In this document: positions 18,278 through 29,391 of the stretch, piece after piece
Position numbering within the stretch: the first letter of the stretch is position 1
How the letters are laid out: every line of letters starts with the position of its first letter
Assembly: GCF_900200035.1 (NCBI RefSeq)
Contig: NZ_FZTC01000012.1
Location: forward strand, 186,001 to 250,000
Reading direction: 5' to 3'
DNA length: 64,000 nt
From: Klebsiella grimontii
GTDB taxonomy: Bacteria; Pseudomonadota; Gammaproteobacteria; Enterobacterales; Enterobacteriaceae
The notes under the pieces: generated by a model
Databases searched by the model: none
Seen by the model: the letters and a program-made list of their open reading frames with translations, nothing else
Told to the model about the DNA's origin: nothing
Translations under genes and position numbers: made by a program

Positions 18278-19704
18278 TACTTGCCTCCCAGCAGGTCGCG
18301 AGCGTCCCAGTGCGGGAAGTGCTTACGAATAAGCTGATTCAGCTCAAGCTCAAACGCGCTGTACTGGGAAGCGCCCGCCTGCGCCTGTTCGTTCGGCTCG
18401 CGTACCATGCCCGCGCCAACGGTAACGTTGGTTAAACGGTCAATAAAGATAAGCCCCCCGGTGACCGGGTTATCCTGGTATTTATCCAGCACCAGCGGCT
18501 CGTCGAAAGTCAGATCTACCAGTCCGATGCCGTTGAGCGGCAGCGATTCTACTTCGCGCTGGGTCAGATTGTTGATATCAACCTGGTAGCGTACGCCATC
18601 CACGCGGGCGCGGGTTTTCTTACCAGCGATTTTAATGTCGTAGCTCTGGCCGGGCGCCAGCGCCTGCTCCGCCATCCATACCACATCAACGCTGGCGCTT
18701 TGTACCGCAGGCAGAGAGACCGCCGCGTCCACCAGCAGGTCGCCGCGGCTGATATCAATTTCATCCTTCAGCACGAGCGTGATCGCCTCCCCGGCCGCCG
18801 CTTCCGGCAGGTCGCCGTCAAAGGTGACGATGCGCGCCACGGTGGATTCCACCCCCGACGGCAGCACTTTCAGACGCTGTCCTACGCTCACGCGGCCGGC
18901 GGCAACCGTCCCGGAAAACCCGCGGAAGTCGAGATTAGGGCGGTTAACGTACTGCACCGGAAAGCGCAGCGGCTGGCTTTCCACCACGCGCTGAATCTCA
19001 ACGGTTTCCAGCACTTCCAGCAGCGTCGGGCCGCTGTACCACGGCATTTTCTCGCTCTGGCTGGCGACGTTGTCCCCTTCCAGCGCGGAGAGCGGGACAA
19101 AGCGAATGTCGAGATCGCCTGGCAGCTGTTCAGCAAAGGTCAGATACGCTTCACGAATAGTGTTAAAAGTCTCTTCGCTAAAATCGACGAGGTCCATTTT
19201 GTTCACCGCCACCACCAGGTGTTTGATCCCCAGCAGCGTCGAGATAAAGCTGTGGCGGCGAGTCTGATCGAGCACGCCTTTGCGGGCGTCGATCAGCAGG
19301 ATCGCCAGGTCGCAGGTGGACGCGCCGGTCGCCATATTACGGGTGTACTGCTCGTGTCCCGGGGTGTCGGCGATAATAAATTTGCGCTTCTCAGTAGAGA
19401 AGTAACGGTAGGCGACGTCGATGGTAATCCCCTGCTCGCGCTCAGCCTGCAGACCGTCCACCAGCAGCGCCAGATCGAGTTTTTCGCCCTGCGTGCCGTG
19501 ACGTTTGCTGTCATTATGCAGCGAGGAGAGCTGATCTTCATAAATCTGGCGGGTATCGTGCAGCAGCCGGCCAATCAGCGTACTTTTACCGTCATCGACG
19601 CTGCCGCAGGTCAGAAAGCGCAGCAAGCTTTTGTGCTGCTGGGCGTGCAGGTAGGCTTCTACGCCGCCTTCATTGGCAATTTGTTGTGCAATTGTGGTGT
19701 TCAT
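18277..19704 (-). CDS. cysN: Sulfate adenylyltransferase subunit 1 (GTPase)
   Basis: 475 residues. It is a translation-factor-like GTPase that drives ATP sulfurylase (CysD) by GTP hydrolysis. The G motifs are [17 protein letters not shown] (P-loop), [15 protein letters not shown] (G3) and [12 protein letters not shown] (G4). Beta-barrel domains follow. It lies 9 bases after cysD and forms the cysG-cysD-cysN-cysC unit. Confidence 0.98.
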   Translation of the reverse strand: MNTTIAQQIANEGGVEAYLHAQQHKSLLRFLTCGSVDDGKSTLIGRLLHDTRQIYEDQLSSLHNDSKRHGTQGEKLDLALLVDGLQAEREQGITIDVAYRYFSTEKRKFIIADTPGHEQYTRNMATGASTCDLAILLIDARKGVLDQTRRHSFISTLLGIKHLVVAVNKMDLVDFSEETFNTIREAYLTFAEQLPGDLDIRFVPLSALEGDNVASQSEKMPWYSGPTLLEVLETVEIQRVVESQPLRFPVQYVNRPNLDFRGFSGTVAAGRVSVGQRLKVLPSGVESTVARIVTFDGDLPEAAAGEAITLVLKDEIDISRGDLLVDAAVSLPAVQSASVDVVWMAEQALAPGQSYDIKIAGKKTRARVDGVRYQVDINNLTQREVESLPLNGIGLVDLTFDEPLVLDKYQDNPVTGGLIFIDRLTNVTVGAGMVREPNEQAQAGASQYSAFELELNQLIRKHFPHWDARDLLGGK

Positions 19705-19713
19705 GGCGGCTCC

Positions 19714-20622
19714 TTAGAAATAACCCTGACGTTTCTTCAGCTCCATGGAGCCTGCCTGGTCGCGGTCAATCACGCGCCCCTGTCGTTCGCTGGTGGTCGA
19801 CACCAGCATCTCTTCGATAATCTCCGGCAGCGTTTGCGCGTTGGACTCCACCGCGCCGGTCAGCGGCCAGCAGCCGAGGGTGCGAAAGCGTACCATTTGT
19901 TTTTTGATCATCTCGCCGGGCTGTAAATTGATGCGATCGTCATCGATCATCATCAGCATCCCGTCGCGCTCCAGCACCGGACGTTCTGCCGCCAGGTACA
20001 GCGGAACAATTTCAATATTTTCCAGATAGATGTACTGCCAGATATCCAGCTCGGTCCAGTTGGAGAGCGGGAAGACGCGGATGCTTTCGCCCTTGTTAAT
20101 CTGGCCGTTATAGTTGTGCCATAGCTCCGGGCGCTGGTTTTTCGGGTCCCAGCGGTGGAAGCGGTCGCGGAAGGAGTAAATACGCTCTTTGGCGCGGGAT
20201 TTCTCTTCATCGCGACGCGCGCCGCCAAACGCGGCATCGAAGCCGTATTTGTTCAGCGCCTGCTTGAGACCTTCGGTTTTCATGATATCGGTATGCTTGG
20301 CGCTGCCGTGAACGAACGGGTTAATCCCCATCGCCACCCCTTCCGGGTTTTTATGCACCAGCAGCTCGCAGCCGTAGGCTTTAGCGGTACGGTCACGGAA
20401 CTCATACATTTCGCGGAATTTCCAGCCGGTATCGACGTGCAGCAACGGGAACGGCAGGGTGCCCGGATAAAACGCTTTACGCGCCAGATGCAGCATCACG
20501 CTGGAGTCTTTACCGATGGAGTACATCATCACCGGGTTAGAGAATTCGGCGGCCACCTCACGAATGATATGGATGCTTTCAGCCTCCAGTTGCCGCAGGT
20601 GAGTGAGTCGTTTTTGGTCCAT
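19714..20622 (-). CDS. cysD: Sulfate adenylyltransferase subunit 2
   Basis: 302 residues. It is the catalytic ATP sulfurylase subunit, joining sulfate and ATP to form APS. It is a PP-loop ATPase with [21 protein letters not shown] near residue 40 and [23 protein letters not shown] further on. It works as a complex with CysN, encoded next to it. It follows cysG by nine bases. Confidence 0.98.
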   Translation of the reverse strand: MDQKRLTHLRQLEAESIHIIREVAAEFSNPVMMYSIGKDSSVMLHLARKAFYPGTLPFPLLHVDTGWKFREMYEFRDRTAKAYGCELLVHKNPEGVAMGINPFVHGSAKHTDIMKTEGLKQALNKYGFDAAFGGARRDEEKSRAKERIYSFRDRFHRWDPKNQRPELWHNYNGQINKGESIRVFPLSNWTELDIWQYIYLENIEIVPLYLAAERPVLERDGMLMMIDDDRINLQPGEMIKKQMVRFRTLGCWPLTGAVESNAQTLPEIIEEMLVSTTSERQGRVIDRDQAGSMELKKRQGYF

Positions 20623-20631
20623 AACCGTTCC

Positions 20632-22047
20632 TTAAGCCAGATTTACTACAGAAGCCTTAAAGGCCTCTGAGGATGAGGTGTGTTGATACCAGGCGAGCTG
20701 TTGATGTAATTGCACCACGTCTCCTACCACGATCAGGGCGGGCATCGGGGCGTCTTTCGCCAGGCTTTCAAGCTGTTGTAATGTGCCGGTCTTCGTTTGC
20801 TGATCGGCGCGGGTGCCGCGCGAGATCACCGCTACCGGGGTATCGCCCTCGCGGCCGTTGGCAATCAGCTGCGCGCTGATTTCCGCCGCTTTCAGGCTGC
20901 CCATATAAATCGCCAGGGTCTGGCCGCTTTGCGCCAGCCGCGCCCAGTCGAGCGGCGAGTTTTCCGCGCCGAAGTGGCCAGTAATAAAGGTTGCGCTCTG
21001 GGCATAATCACGATGCGTCAACGGAATTCCGGCATAGGCCGTTGCGCCCGCCGCCGCCGTCACGCCCGGGACGACCTGAAACGGAATGCCCGCTTCGGCC
21101 GCGGCCTGCAGCTCTTCGCCGCCGCGGCCAAAAATAAACGGGTCACCGCCCTTCAGGCGAATCACCGTTTTGCCCTCTTTCGCTGCGTCCACCAGCAGAC
21201 GGTTGATCTCCTGCTGCGGTACGGATATGCCGGAGGCGCTTTTACCGACGCAGATTGTCTCCGCGTCCCGGCGCACCAGTTCGCGCACCTCCGGGGTGAC
21301 CAGGTTGTCGTAAAACACCACGTCCGCCTGCTGAAGGGCCTGCAGGCCGCGCAGAGTCAGCAATCCGGCATCGCCCGGCCCTGCTCCGACAAGAATAATT
21401 TCACCGGGGCGCTTTTCCGGCTGCCGAAGTTCATCTTCCAGCGCTTTTTCCGCTTCGGCTTTGTTGCCCGCCAGCATCAGGCTGGCAAAACGACCGGTAA
21501 ACACGCGCTCCCAAAAGCGGCGGCGTTCGGCGGTGGTTTTCAGATGGGTTTTAATATGGTGACGCCAGTAGCTCGCCGTTTCAGCCAGCCGCCCCAGGTT
21601 GGTGGGCAGCAGGGCTTCGATTTTTTCGCGCAAAATCCGCGACAGCACCGGCGCTTTGCCGCTGGAAGAGATGGCCACCAGCAGCGGAGAGCGATCGACA
21701 ATTGATGGAAAGACAAACGAGCACAGCGCTTGATTATCCACGACGTTGACCAGCCGATAACGCGCGTTCGCCGCGACGTAAACGCGTTGGTTCAGCTCGT
21801 CATCTTCGGTGGCGGCAATCACCAGAAATACGTCATCAAGCTGCTGCTCTTCAAAAACGGTTGCCCGCCACTGAATTTCCTCGCGCTCGACCTTTTCGGC
21901 AAGTTCCGGCATCAACGTTTCGGCGACAATGTGCACCTTCGCTTCAGCGCGCAGCAAAAACGTAATCTTACGCGCGGCTATCTCGCCGCCGCCGATCACC
22001 AGCACAGGTCTGTCTTTCACTTCGGCAAATATCGGCAAGTATTCCAC
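20632..22047 (-). CDS. cysG: Siroheme synthase (second copy, linked to cysDNC)
   Basis: 471 residues with the three activities of CysG. The N-terminal part ([27 protein letters not shown]) is the precorrin-2 dehydrogenase/ferrochelatase with a Rossmann motif. The C-terminal part is the uroporphyrinogen III methyltransferase, with [28 protein letters not shown] and [16 protein letters not shown]. Siroheme is the prosthetic group of the sulfite reductase CysI encoded about 13 kb away. In E. coli K-12 the only cysG is next to nirC, so this linked copy is a Klebsiella-type feature. It is first in the operon, with a TATAGT -10 upstream. Confidence 0.93.
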   Translation of the reverse strand: MEYLPIFAEVKDRPVLVIGGGEIAARKITFLLRAEAKVHIVAETLMPELAEKVEREEIQWRATVFEEQQLDDVFLVIAATEDDELNQRVYVAANARYRLVNVVDNQALCSFVFPSIVDRSPLLVAISSSGKAPVLSRILREKIEALLPTNLGRLAETASYWRHHIKTHLKTTAERRRFWERVFTGRFASLMLAGNKAEAEKALEDELRQPEKRPGEIILVGAGPGDAGLLTLRGLQALQQADVVFYDNLVTPEVRELVRRDAETICVGKSASGISVPQQEINRLLVDAAKEGKTVIRLKGGDPFIFGRGGEELQAAAEAGIPFQVVPGVTAAAGATAYAGIPLTHRDYAQSATFITGHFGAENSPLDWARLAQSGQTLAIYMGSLKAAEISAQLIANGREGDTPVAVISRGTRADQQTKTGTLQQLESLAKDAPMPALIVVGDVVQLHQQLAWYQHTSSSEAFKASVVNLA

Positions 22048-22082
22048 TGCGCAACAACTCTCTTACAATCAGCAATAGAGCG

Positions 22083-22088
22083 ACTATA
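22083..22088 (-). promoter_or_regulatory. Candidate -10 of the cysG-cysDNC promoter
   Basis: On the minus strand, CACCCTATAGTCGC contains TATAGT, and the -35 region (ATTTGC) is poor. This fits an activator-dependent promoter and resembles the remembered E. coli cysD promoter, which needs CysB. AT-rich DNA upstream (22095-22200) could hold the CysB site. The start of transcription would be near 22076. Confidence 0.5.
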
Positions 22089-22284
22089 GGGTGCGGTTTA
22101 GAGCAAATGAAATTACGAAATGGAATGAGTTGTTACTCAAAAGAATAACGACCTGGGAAAGCAAATATCAAAAAGTGCTTAACACGCGGTTTTTCCACCA
22201 TTTAAGAGCGATTGAAATTGTTTAACCCCGGTCACAGTTTCATACTACGCGGGTGAAATTGTTTTAAGTGCTAAAGGACCCCCT

Positions 22285-23340
22285 ATGTTTTCCGCATTGT
22301 GCCGTCGCCTGCTCCCCCTGGCGTTGGGCGCAGGATTTGTCTTCTCCGCCGCCCCGGCATTCAGCGCCCCGGGCGAAACCGCCAATGCCCAGGCTCGTCA
22401 TATCGCCACCTTTTTTCCCGGAAGAATGACCGGTACGCCGGCCGAGATGCTATCAGCCGATTACCTCCGCCAGCAGTTCGCCCAGATGGGTTATCAGAGC
22501 GATGTGCGCAGCTTCAATACCCGCTACGTCTATACCGATAGCAGTCAGCGTAAAAACTGGCATAACGTCACCGGCAGTACGGTGATCGCCGCTCATGAAG
22601 GCCAATCTCGCCAGCAGATCATTATCATGGCGCACCTGGATACCTACGCGCCGCAGAGCGATAAAGATGTTGAAAATAACCTCGGCGGCCTGACCCTACA
22701 GGGGATCGACGATAACGCGATGGGGCTGGGCGTCATGCTGGAACTTGCTGAACAGTTAAAGAACGTTCCCACCCGTTACGGTATTCGCTTCGTTGCCACC
22801 AGCGGCGAAGAAGAAGGCCGGCTGGGGGCACAGAATCTGCTTAAGCGCATGAGCGATGCGGAAAAGAAAAACACCCTGCTGGTGATTAATCTCGATAATC
22901 TGGTCGTGGGCGATAAGCTGTACTTTAATAGCGGCCGCAGCACGCCAGCGTCGGTGCGCAAGCTCACCCGCGACCGGGCGCTGTTTATCGCCCGCAGCCA
23001 CGGCATCGCGGCCTTCATCAATCCAGGGCTGAACCGGGACTTCCCGAAAGGCACCGGCTGCTGTAACGATGCCAGCGTTTTCGATAACGCCGGGATCCCG
23101 GTACTGTCGGTGGAAGCGACCAACTGGTCATTGGGCAAGAAAGACGGTTATCAGCAGCGGGGCAAATCACGCAGCTTTCCGGACGGCACCAGTTGGCACA
23201 ACCTTCAGTTGGATAACCTGCAGTATATTGATAAAGCGCTGCCGGGGCGGATTGAGCATCGCGGACGCGATGTGATGAAAGTGATGCTGCCGCTGGTGAA
23301 AGAGCTGGCGAAGGCGGAGAAGAAGCCCACCTCAAAATAG
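22285..23340 (+). CDS. iap: Alkaline phosphatase isozyme conversion aminopeptidase
   Basis: 351 residues. The signal peptide LLPLALGAGFVFSAAPAFSA targets it to the periplasm. It is an M28-type zinc aminopeptidase: IIIMAHLDTYAP gives the His-x-Asp ligands, GIDDNAMGLGVMLELAE the second Asp, and ATSGEEEGRLGAQNLL the catalytic Glu pair. In E. coli it removes the N-terminal Arg of alkaline phosphatase. It is divergent from cysG and lies before the CRISPR array, as in E. coli. Confidence 0.95.
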   Translation: MFSALCRRLLPLALGAGFVFSAAPAFSAPGETANAQARHIATFFPGRMTGTPAEMLSADYLRQQFAQMGYQSDVRSFNTRYVYTDSSQRKNWHNVTGSTVIAAHEGQSRQQIIIMAHLDTYAPQSDKDVENNLGGLTLQGIDDNAMGLGVMLELAEQLKNVPTRYGIRFVATSGEEEGRLGAQNLLKRMSDAEKKNTLLVINLDNLVVGDKLYFNSGRSTPASVRKLTRDRALFIARSHGIAAFINPGLNRDFPKGTGCCNDASVFDNAGIPVLSVEATNWSLGKKDGYQQRGKSRSFPDGTSWHNLQLDNLQYIDKALPGRIEHRGRDVMKVMLPLVKELAKAEKKPTSK

Positions 23341-23375
23341 ACTAACGATAAAATCTGGCAACAAGGACTGTCGCC

Positions 23376-23528
23376 ATGATGCGTTTTCGCTTTTTAATAC
23401 CGTTGTTTCTACTACTGGCTGCCAGCGCGCGGTCCATCGCCGACAACCAGGTTTATATCTGGCAGCGCGTCTGGCACGACGGGTTGGATTTGGGCTCAGA
23501 ACCCAGCATCGGTAAAACGTCTGTATAA
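23376..23528 (+). pseudogene. Short exported-protein remnant between iap and the CRISPR array
   Basis: A 50-codon frame with a good ribosome site (AAGGAC) and a signal peptide: MMRFRFLIPLFLLLAASARS, then IADNQVYIWQRVWHDGLDLGSE, and an early stop at TSV. The Q-V-Y-I-W-Q-R-x-W stretch just after a signal peptide resembles the start of DUF3142-type exported proteins found near iap in relatives. That match is from memory and uncertain. The likely reading is a gene whose 3' part has been lost, with the CRISPR array now beginning about 110 bases further on. It could also be a real tiny secreted protein. Confidence 0.45.
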
Positions 23529-23638
23529 GCGCTATGTTAAAAACGGCGCACTGTTCCCATGAGCCAAAAATTTTGGCAAGTATTGACTGGAACTGGACTT
23601 TGCCACACTAAATAATGACGTAAAAAAATAAAGTACAG

Positions 23639-25072
23639 GATAATAAGAATGGCGGCGCGGGGAACATTCCCTGAATGCGGAGCGCGTATGGGAAAAAACC
23701 GGTTAACCCCCGCTGACGCGGGCAACACATTCGCAGACATGTCGAAGCGTCCAGCGGGAGCTGGTTTATCCCCGCTAGCGCGGGGAACACGCTAGTGTCT
23801 GATGTCTGACGTCAACGGCAGGCGGTTTATCCCCGCTAGCGCGGGGAACACTTCTTTTTGCTCTGCGGTGAGAAAGTGGATCGCGGTTTATCCCCGCTAG
23901 CGCGGGGAACACGCTGCCTTCTGAATCTCAGTTGGCTGCGTTGTCGGTTTATCCCCGCTAGCGCGGGGAACACTGCCGTCATTTCTCCCGGCGTTAATTC
24001 TTTCACGGTTTATCCCCGCTAGCGCGGGGAACACCCAGGCGTGTTTAACAACGCCGCTGGCGGTCGCGGTTTATCCCCGCTAGCGCGGGGAACACATGGC
24101 GACCTATATGCTCAGGAAACGGAAGCGCGGTTTATCCCCGCTAGCGCGGGGAACACGAGACTGAGCCAGCGTCGGAAAAAATCAACGGCGGTTTATCCCC
24201 GCTAGCGCGGGGAACACACTAACTGCGTGCCGTGAATGATGAGAATGGTCGGTTTATCCCCGCTAGCGCGGGGAACACTAAGCCTGTTCAGTTTTACCCA
24301 GGCAAGCACCCGGTTTATCCCCGCTAGCGCGGGGAACACTAACCTCCTAATGGGGTTTTTTCTGAACAAGTCGGTTTATCCCCGCTAGCGCGGGGAACAC
24401 CGCAATGGCATTTGCTGCGTATGCCTGGCCAACCGGTTTATCCCCGCTAGCGCGGGGAACACTCGGCTTTCCTGGCCACATTTTCATTCGTGGTCGGTTT
24501 ATCCCCGCTAGCGCGGGGAACACGCTGACCCTGAGGTTGATTTTGGTTCTATGGTCGGTTTATCCCCGCTAGCGCGGGGAACACATTCTGACACTACACG
24601 CCTCTGTCCTCAGTGCCGGTTTATCCCCGCTAGCGCGGGGAACACACGACCAGCGCGTCGGCAATCTCGAGCAGTCGCGGTTTATCCCCGCTAGCGCGGG
24701 GAACACTCACGATATGCCGGGATAAGCTCGGGGCGATGCGGTTTATCCCCGCTAGCGCGGGGAACACGGCATCACGATCCCGGTTTTGACTTTGATCGGC
24801 GGTTTATCCCCGCTAGCGCGGGGAACACCGTGATCAAGCTATGCGCCGCGTTTGCGGTAACGGTTTATCCCCGCTAGCGCGGGGAACACACGGCAGCGCC
24901 CCGACCTGGCGCAGGAGTCAACGGTTTATCCCCGCTAGCGCGGGGAACACGGGCTGAATGCCGACCCGAAAAACGCCAGCCACGGTTTATCCCCGCTAGC
25001 GCGGGGAACACGGGGCTTCACTGGTGGCCTCCGTGCTGGCGAACGGTTTATCCCCGCTAGCGCGGGGAACAC
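23639..25072 (-). CRISPR. Type I-E CRISPR array, 22 near-identical repeats plus two decayed ones
   Basis: The 29-base repeat, read on the plus strand, is CGGTTTATCCCCGCTAG followed by CGCGGGGAACAC. On the transcribed minus strand it starts GTGTTCCCCGCGC and ends GATAAACCG, with a CCCCGC/GCGGGG hairpin for Cas6e. Repeats start at 23762 and every 61 bases to 24372, then at 24434 and every 61 bases to 25044. Spacers are 32 bases, with 33 at 23729-23761 and 24401-24433. The repeat at 23762 has one change. The one at 23700 has five. At 23639-23667 only the GCGCGGGGAACA half remains, still exactly in phase. So the old end is at low coordinates and the new end is next to the leader at 25073. No spacer source could be determined here. 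Confidence 0.98.
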
Positions 25073-25168
25073 TCTAAATATATATATTTGTTTTCTATTA
25101 CAATTTTCAGAGAGCAACAATTTACCAACTTATGTTCTACAATTCCTTTTTATTAAAGAACTTATAAC
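25073..25168 (-). promoter_or_regulatory. CRISPR leader
   Basis: About 96 bases of AT-rich DNA between cas2 and the first (newest) repeat, including ATATATATATTTG and ACAATTTTCAGAGAGC. Position between cas2 and the least diverged repeat, and base composition, identify it as the leader that holds the array promoter and the site where Cas1-Cas2 and IHF direct spacer insertion. I did not find a confident IHF core by eye. Confidence 0.75.
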
Positions 25169-26378
<1,210 letters not shown>

Positions 26379-26382
<4 letters not shown>

Positions 26383-27029
26383 TCGTCATCTCCGGGTTTA
26401 ATCAACATTAACCCACAGCCAAACGCCCGGCTTTTCCCGTATCCCTGAATCAAACGTTGCAGGAATAACGTGGGTTCGTTAACCACCAGCACGCCGGAGT
26501 AATCCACGCTACTGAACTGGATCATCTGGCGCGATTTCACCCGCACAACCTGCTGTTGCCGATAGGCATCAACATTCACTTCACGCAGTGAAAACCCATT
26601 TTGCTCCCCCTGACGCGCCAGCCAGCCCTGCGCCGCCTGCTGCTGATGCAGCCACATATCCGGGCCATTAACCTGCCCCCTTACCTGGCGCTTCGCCTCC
26701 ATCAATAGATCGTGACGTTTACCGCCTTTACAAATCGTTGGGTTAGCACGCAGGCTAAAACACAGGGTCTGTCCTGCGATCAACGTTGGTGCAAATGGTC
26801 GATACTGAATATCAAAAATCTCACTTTCAGCGGGAGGCTCAAGGGAAAGAACAAAGAAACGAAACGCCCCCTGAAGCTCCTCCCGGCGATAAAGAAACTG
26901 CCGCTCCGGCCCTTCTGGAAATAACTCCCAGAGCCACTGGTGCATCGCATATTCACCGCGATCCACCAGTTGTAATAGCTGTGATGGTAATAGCTGGCTG
27001 GTATGCAGCGTTATTTTTGCAAGGTACAC
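26379..27029 (-). CDS. cas6e: CRISPR RNA endonuclease Cas6e (Cse3/CasE)
   Basis: 216 residues, slightly longer than the remembered E. coli protein. The start MYLAKITLHTSQ and the His in YAMHQWLWELFP (the catalytic histidine place in the family) are present, as is the C-terminal Gly-rich loop GYGKSRAFGCGLMLI. It cuts the repeat hairpin to make crRNA and stays bound to its 3' end in Cascade. It overlaps cas5e by 19 bases. Confidence 0.96.
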
Positions 27030-27757
27030 GGTTCCTCCTTGATGAGCAGCGGCCCTTGATTAACGGTACGCTCGCCAAACGTCCAGTGCTTGCGGCTCAT
27101 CGGGCTGTCACGACGACGTAAGACTTTATTAGCATTCAGACCGACATGCTCGCCTTCCCACCAGCACTCAGGTTGCAGTTCTGCTAGTCGGATATTTATC
27201 TTGTTGAACTTCTCCCGATACTGTCGATACGCCTCGTTCAACACATCCGGTGCGGCACCCTCCAGCAACAACGGCGCAAGTGGCAAAGCCAGCGGGTGAC
27301 TTTTTCGCCCCAGATACAGAGGAAAAACAGGGTGCTGTAATGCATCCCGCAGTTGTTCCAGCGAATAAGGCGCATCCGTCGTTTGCGTAAGCGCCACCAT
27401 CCACCAGGCATCAGTGTAATAGTCCCGCCGCGAGATCAGCGCGCTGAGCAGTTCTGGATCGCTCAACTCTTCACGACGACAGAAATAACGGGCTTTACGC
27501 ACTTCTTTCGGCATCTGGACCGTGTGATAGTCTCGCGCCCAGCGCGGTTCCTGACTGGCGCACAGCAGAAAAGAGTAATGCTGATTGAACGCGTTCAAGC
27601 GAGCTTCTTCATCGCGCCGGATACCCAGTGCTGCTGCCAGGAAACCTAGCAGTGCCGAACGCGAGGGTAGCTCGTGGCTATGGCGCACTTCGCCGGGCGC
27701 ATCAACGCCCCAGGAGGCCATCGGCCCATGTAGCTGAAAAACCAAATATTGGCTCAT
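27011..27757 (-). CDS. cas5e: Cascade subunit Cas5e (CasD)
   Basis: 248 residues. The start MSQYLVFQLHGPMASWGVDAPGEVRHSHELPSRSALLGFLAAALGI is the conserved Cas5 RAMP N-terminus. It caps the 5' handle of crRNA in Cascade. It lies 9 bases after cas7e. Confidence 0.97.
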   Translation of the reverse strand: MSQYLVFQLHGPMASWGVDAPGEVRHSHELPSRSALLGFLAAALGIRRDEEARLNAFNQHYSFLLCASQEPRWARDYHTVQMPKEVRKARYFCRREELSDPELLSALISRRDYYTDAWWMVALTQTTDAPYSLEQLRDALQHPVFPLYLGRKSHPLALPLAPLLLEGAAPDVLNEAYRQYREKFNKINIRLAELQPECWWEGEHVGLNANKVLRRRDSPMSRKHWTFGERTVNQGPLLIKEEPCTLQK

Positions 27758-27766
27758 AGCCGCCCC

Positions 27767-28825
27767 TTACGCGCAGATAAAGTCCAGTACGTCTTTGATA
27801 CTTCCCTTCTTTTTCATAACGTCAAAATCGACACATGATGTCTGCTGTTCGTAAACGGTATTCATATTTTCACGCAGTTCAGTAATGCGTTTTACCGCAG
27901 CATCCAGCTGATTGGTGCCGTTGATCGGATTGTAAAATGCCGCGGCCAGCGAACGCGGTTGATCGGTGCCTTTTTCCGCCAGCGCCCAGGACGCATAGGC
28001 GCGGCTGGCGAAGCTGTTTTGCTTACCGGTTGGCGAGACTTTCAGCGCTGCCTCAGTAAAGGCACGTAGCGTTTTGTTCACCAGTTCCTCATTACCGTTC
28101 AGATTTTTCACCAGCAGATCTTTGTCGATGCAGATATAGGTATAAAACAGCGCCGAGCCAAATCCGGCTTCACCGAGGTGTCCGGCACCGGCATCCTCTA
28201 GCGAAGTCTTCCGGAGATCATCAACAGCGGTAAAGAAGTCATCTTCCACAATCGTTTCACTAACGCCGAAGGCGTGCGCAACCTGGCAGGCAGCTTCAAC
28301 ATTGAATTCCGGTTTATTGGCCAGCATGCGGCCAAACATGGCAATATCGACAGCCATACGATCGTGACGCAATAAATCCAGCTCGTCTTCGTTTGGCGCA
28401 CGCTTTACTTCCGCCAGACGGTGCGTCAGGGCCATGACCGCATCAAACTCAGCCGGACTGATATGCACCAGTTGTTCGGTCTCGGTGTTGGTCAGCGGAT
28501 CTTTTGCTTTTTTATCTGCTTTTGCCTTACCTAAGTAATCCGCAATTTTTGCCGCCCACTCGATGGTCTTTTTGTCATCAATACCTTTTTCAATAAGGAT
28601 CTTCGCCGCTTCACGAGCAATACGTCCGCTACGGATACCGATATTTCCGGACAGCGCCTGTTCAAAAAGTTCGGAGGTCCGCCATGCGCGCTTCAGGCTT
28701 TGCGAAGAAACGCGCAGACGCGTCGCACCGCCAAGCACCACAGTTTTCGGTGAACCGGTGTCGTCGCGGTTCAGGTTGGCGGCTGGATAAGCGGTGAGTA
28801 AATGCAGCTGAATAAATGTGGTCAT
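27767..28825 (-). CDS. cas7e: Cascade backbone subunit Cas7e (CasC)
   Basis: 352 residues. The start TTFIQLHLLTAYPAANLNRDDTGSPKTVVLGGATRLRVSSQSLKRAWRTSE is the conserved Cas7e signature. Six copies form the backbone that holds the spacer part of crRNA in E. coli. GFGSALFYTYICIDKDLL and the SFASRAYASWALAEKG stretch are also typical. Confidence 0.97.
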   Translation of the reverse strand: MTTFIQLHLLTAYPAANLNRDDTGSPKTVVLGGATRLRVSSQSLKRAWRTSELFEQALSGNIGIRSGRIAREAAKILIEKGIDDKKTIEWAAKIADYLGKAKADKKAKDPLTNTETEQLVHISPAEFDAVMALTHRLAEVKRAPNEDELDLLRHDRMAVDIAMFGRMLANKPEFNVEAACQVAHAFGVSETIVEDDFFTAVDDLRKTSLEDAGAGHLGEAGFGSALFYTYICIDKDLLVKNLNGNEELVNKTLRAFTEAALKVSPTGKQNSFASRAYASWALAEKGTDQPRSLAAAFYNPINGTNQLDAAVKRITELRENMNTVYEQQTSCVDFDVMKKKGSIKDVLDFICA

Positions 28826-28839
28826 CTGATAGTCCCTTA

Positions 28840-29391
28840 CTAATCGTCGTTGTTAGCTTCACCGGCCTGGTAATATTCCAGCGCCCAGCGGATACGGATA
28901 AATTCAGTCGGCCGCTGCTGGCGGCGGGTATGATTAAGCAGTTCGTCGTATTCACGACACCAGTGGAAGACATCGTCCGCCAGTGAGGGAAAGTTCACCG
29001 CGCCGTTAAGCAGCCGAACGGCACGGAGTAGCTGACGTAGTAGCTCATCAGGCGTTTTTACCGCAGACAGCCGGGAAAAACGCAGTTCGGACATGACCTG
29101 GTTATTGCCCGTCGTCTGGCCTAGCTGCGTGGCAAATTTCTGCCGTTCATCGATAGATTTAACGTGTGCGGCCAGCGACGCGGTTATCGCCAGCGCGGTA
29201 AAACGCCACTGTTGCCCTTCGACTTTCCATAACGTGTGAGTCTGCATCAGCAATGAACGAAATCCTTCCGACAGGCAGGCTTCATTGACCGTTTTGCTGC
29301 GCCGCAGGCTGGCACGCAGGCCGCGTTTTTCCTGTAAATCTTTGTGCCATCTGCGCAGCGTGGCCCTATGGTCGTCCTTCACAATACTCAT
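28840..29391 (-). CDS. cse2: Cascade small subunit Cse2 (CasB, Cas11)
   Basis: 183 residues, mainly helical and basic (LRRWHKDLQEKRGLRASLRRSKTVNEACLSEGFRSLL), ending in RIRWALEYYQ. This is the Cse2 family signature. A dimer stabilises the crRNA-target duplex in Cascade. It overlaps the cse1 stop by four bases (ATGA). Confidence 0.96.
   Translation of the reverse strand: MSIVKDDHRATLRRWHKDLQEKRGLRASLRRSKTVNEACLSEGFRSLLMQTHTLWKVEGQQWRFTALAITASLAAHVKSIDERQKFATQLGQTTGNNQVMSELRFSRLSAVKTPDELLRQLLRAVRLLNGAVNFPSLADDVFHWCREYDELLNHTRRQQRPTEFIRIRWALEYYQAGEANNDD

Noticed and set aside
18700..19926. Long open frame (408 codons) on the plus strand
   Set aside because: It is opposite cysN and cysD and has no family features.
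24935..25120. Open frame across the newest CRISPR repeats
   Set aside because: It translates the repeats themselves (FPALAGINR pattern) and is not a gene.
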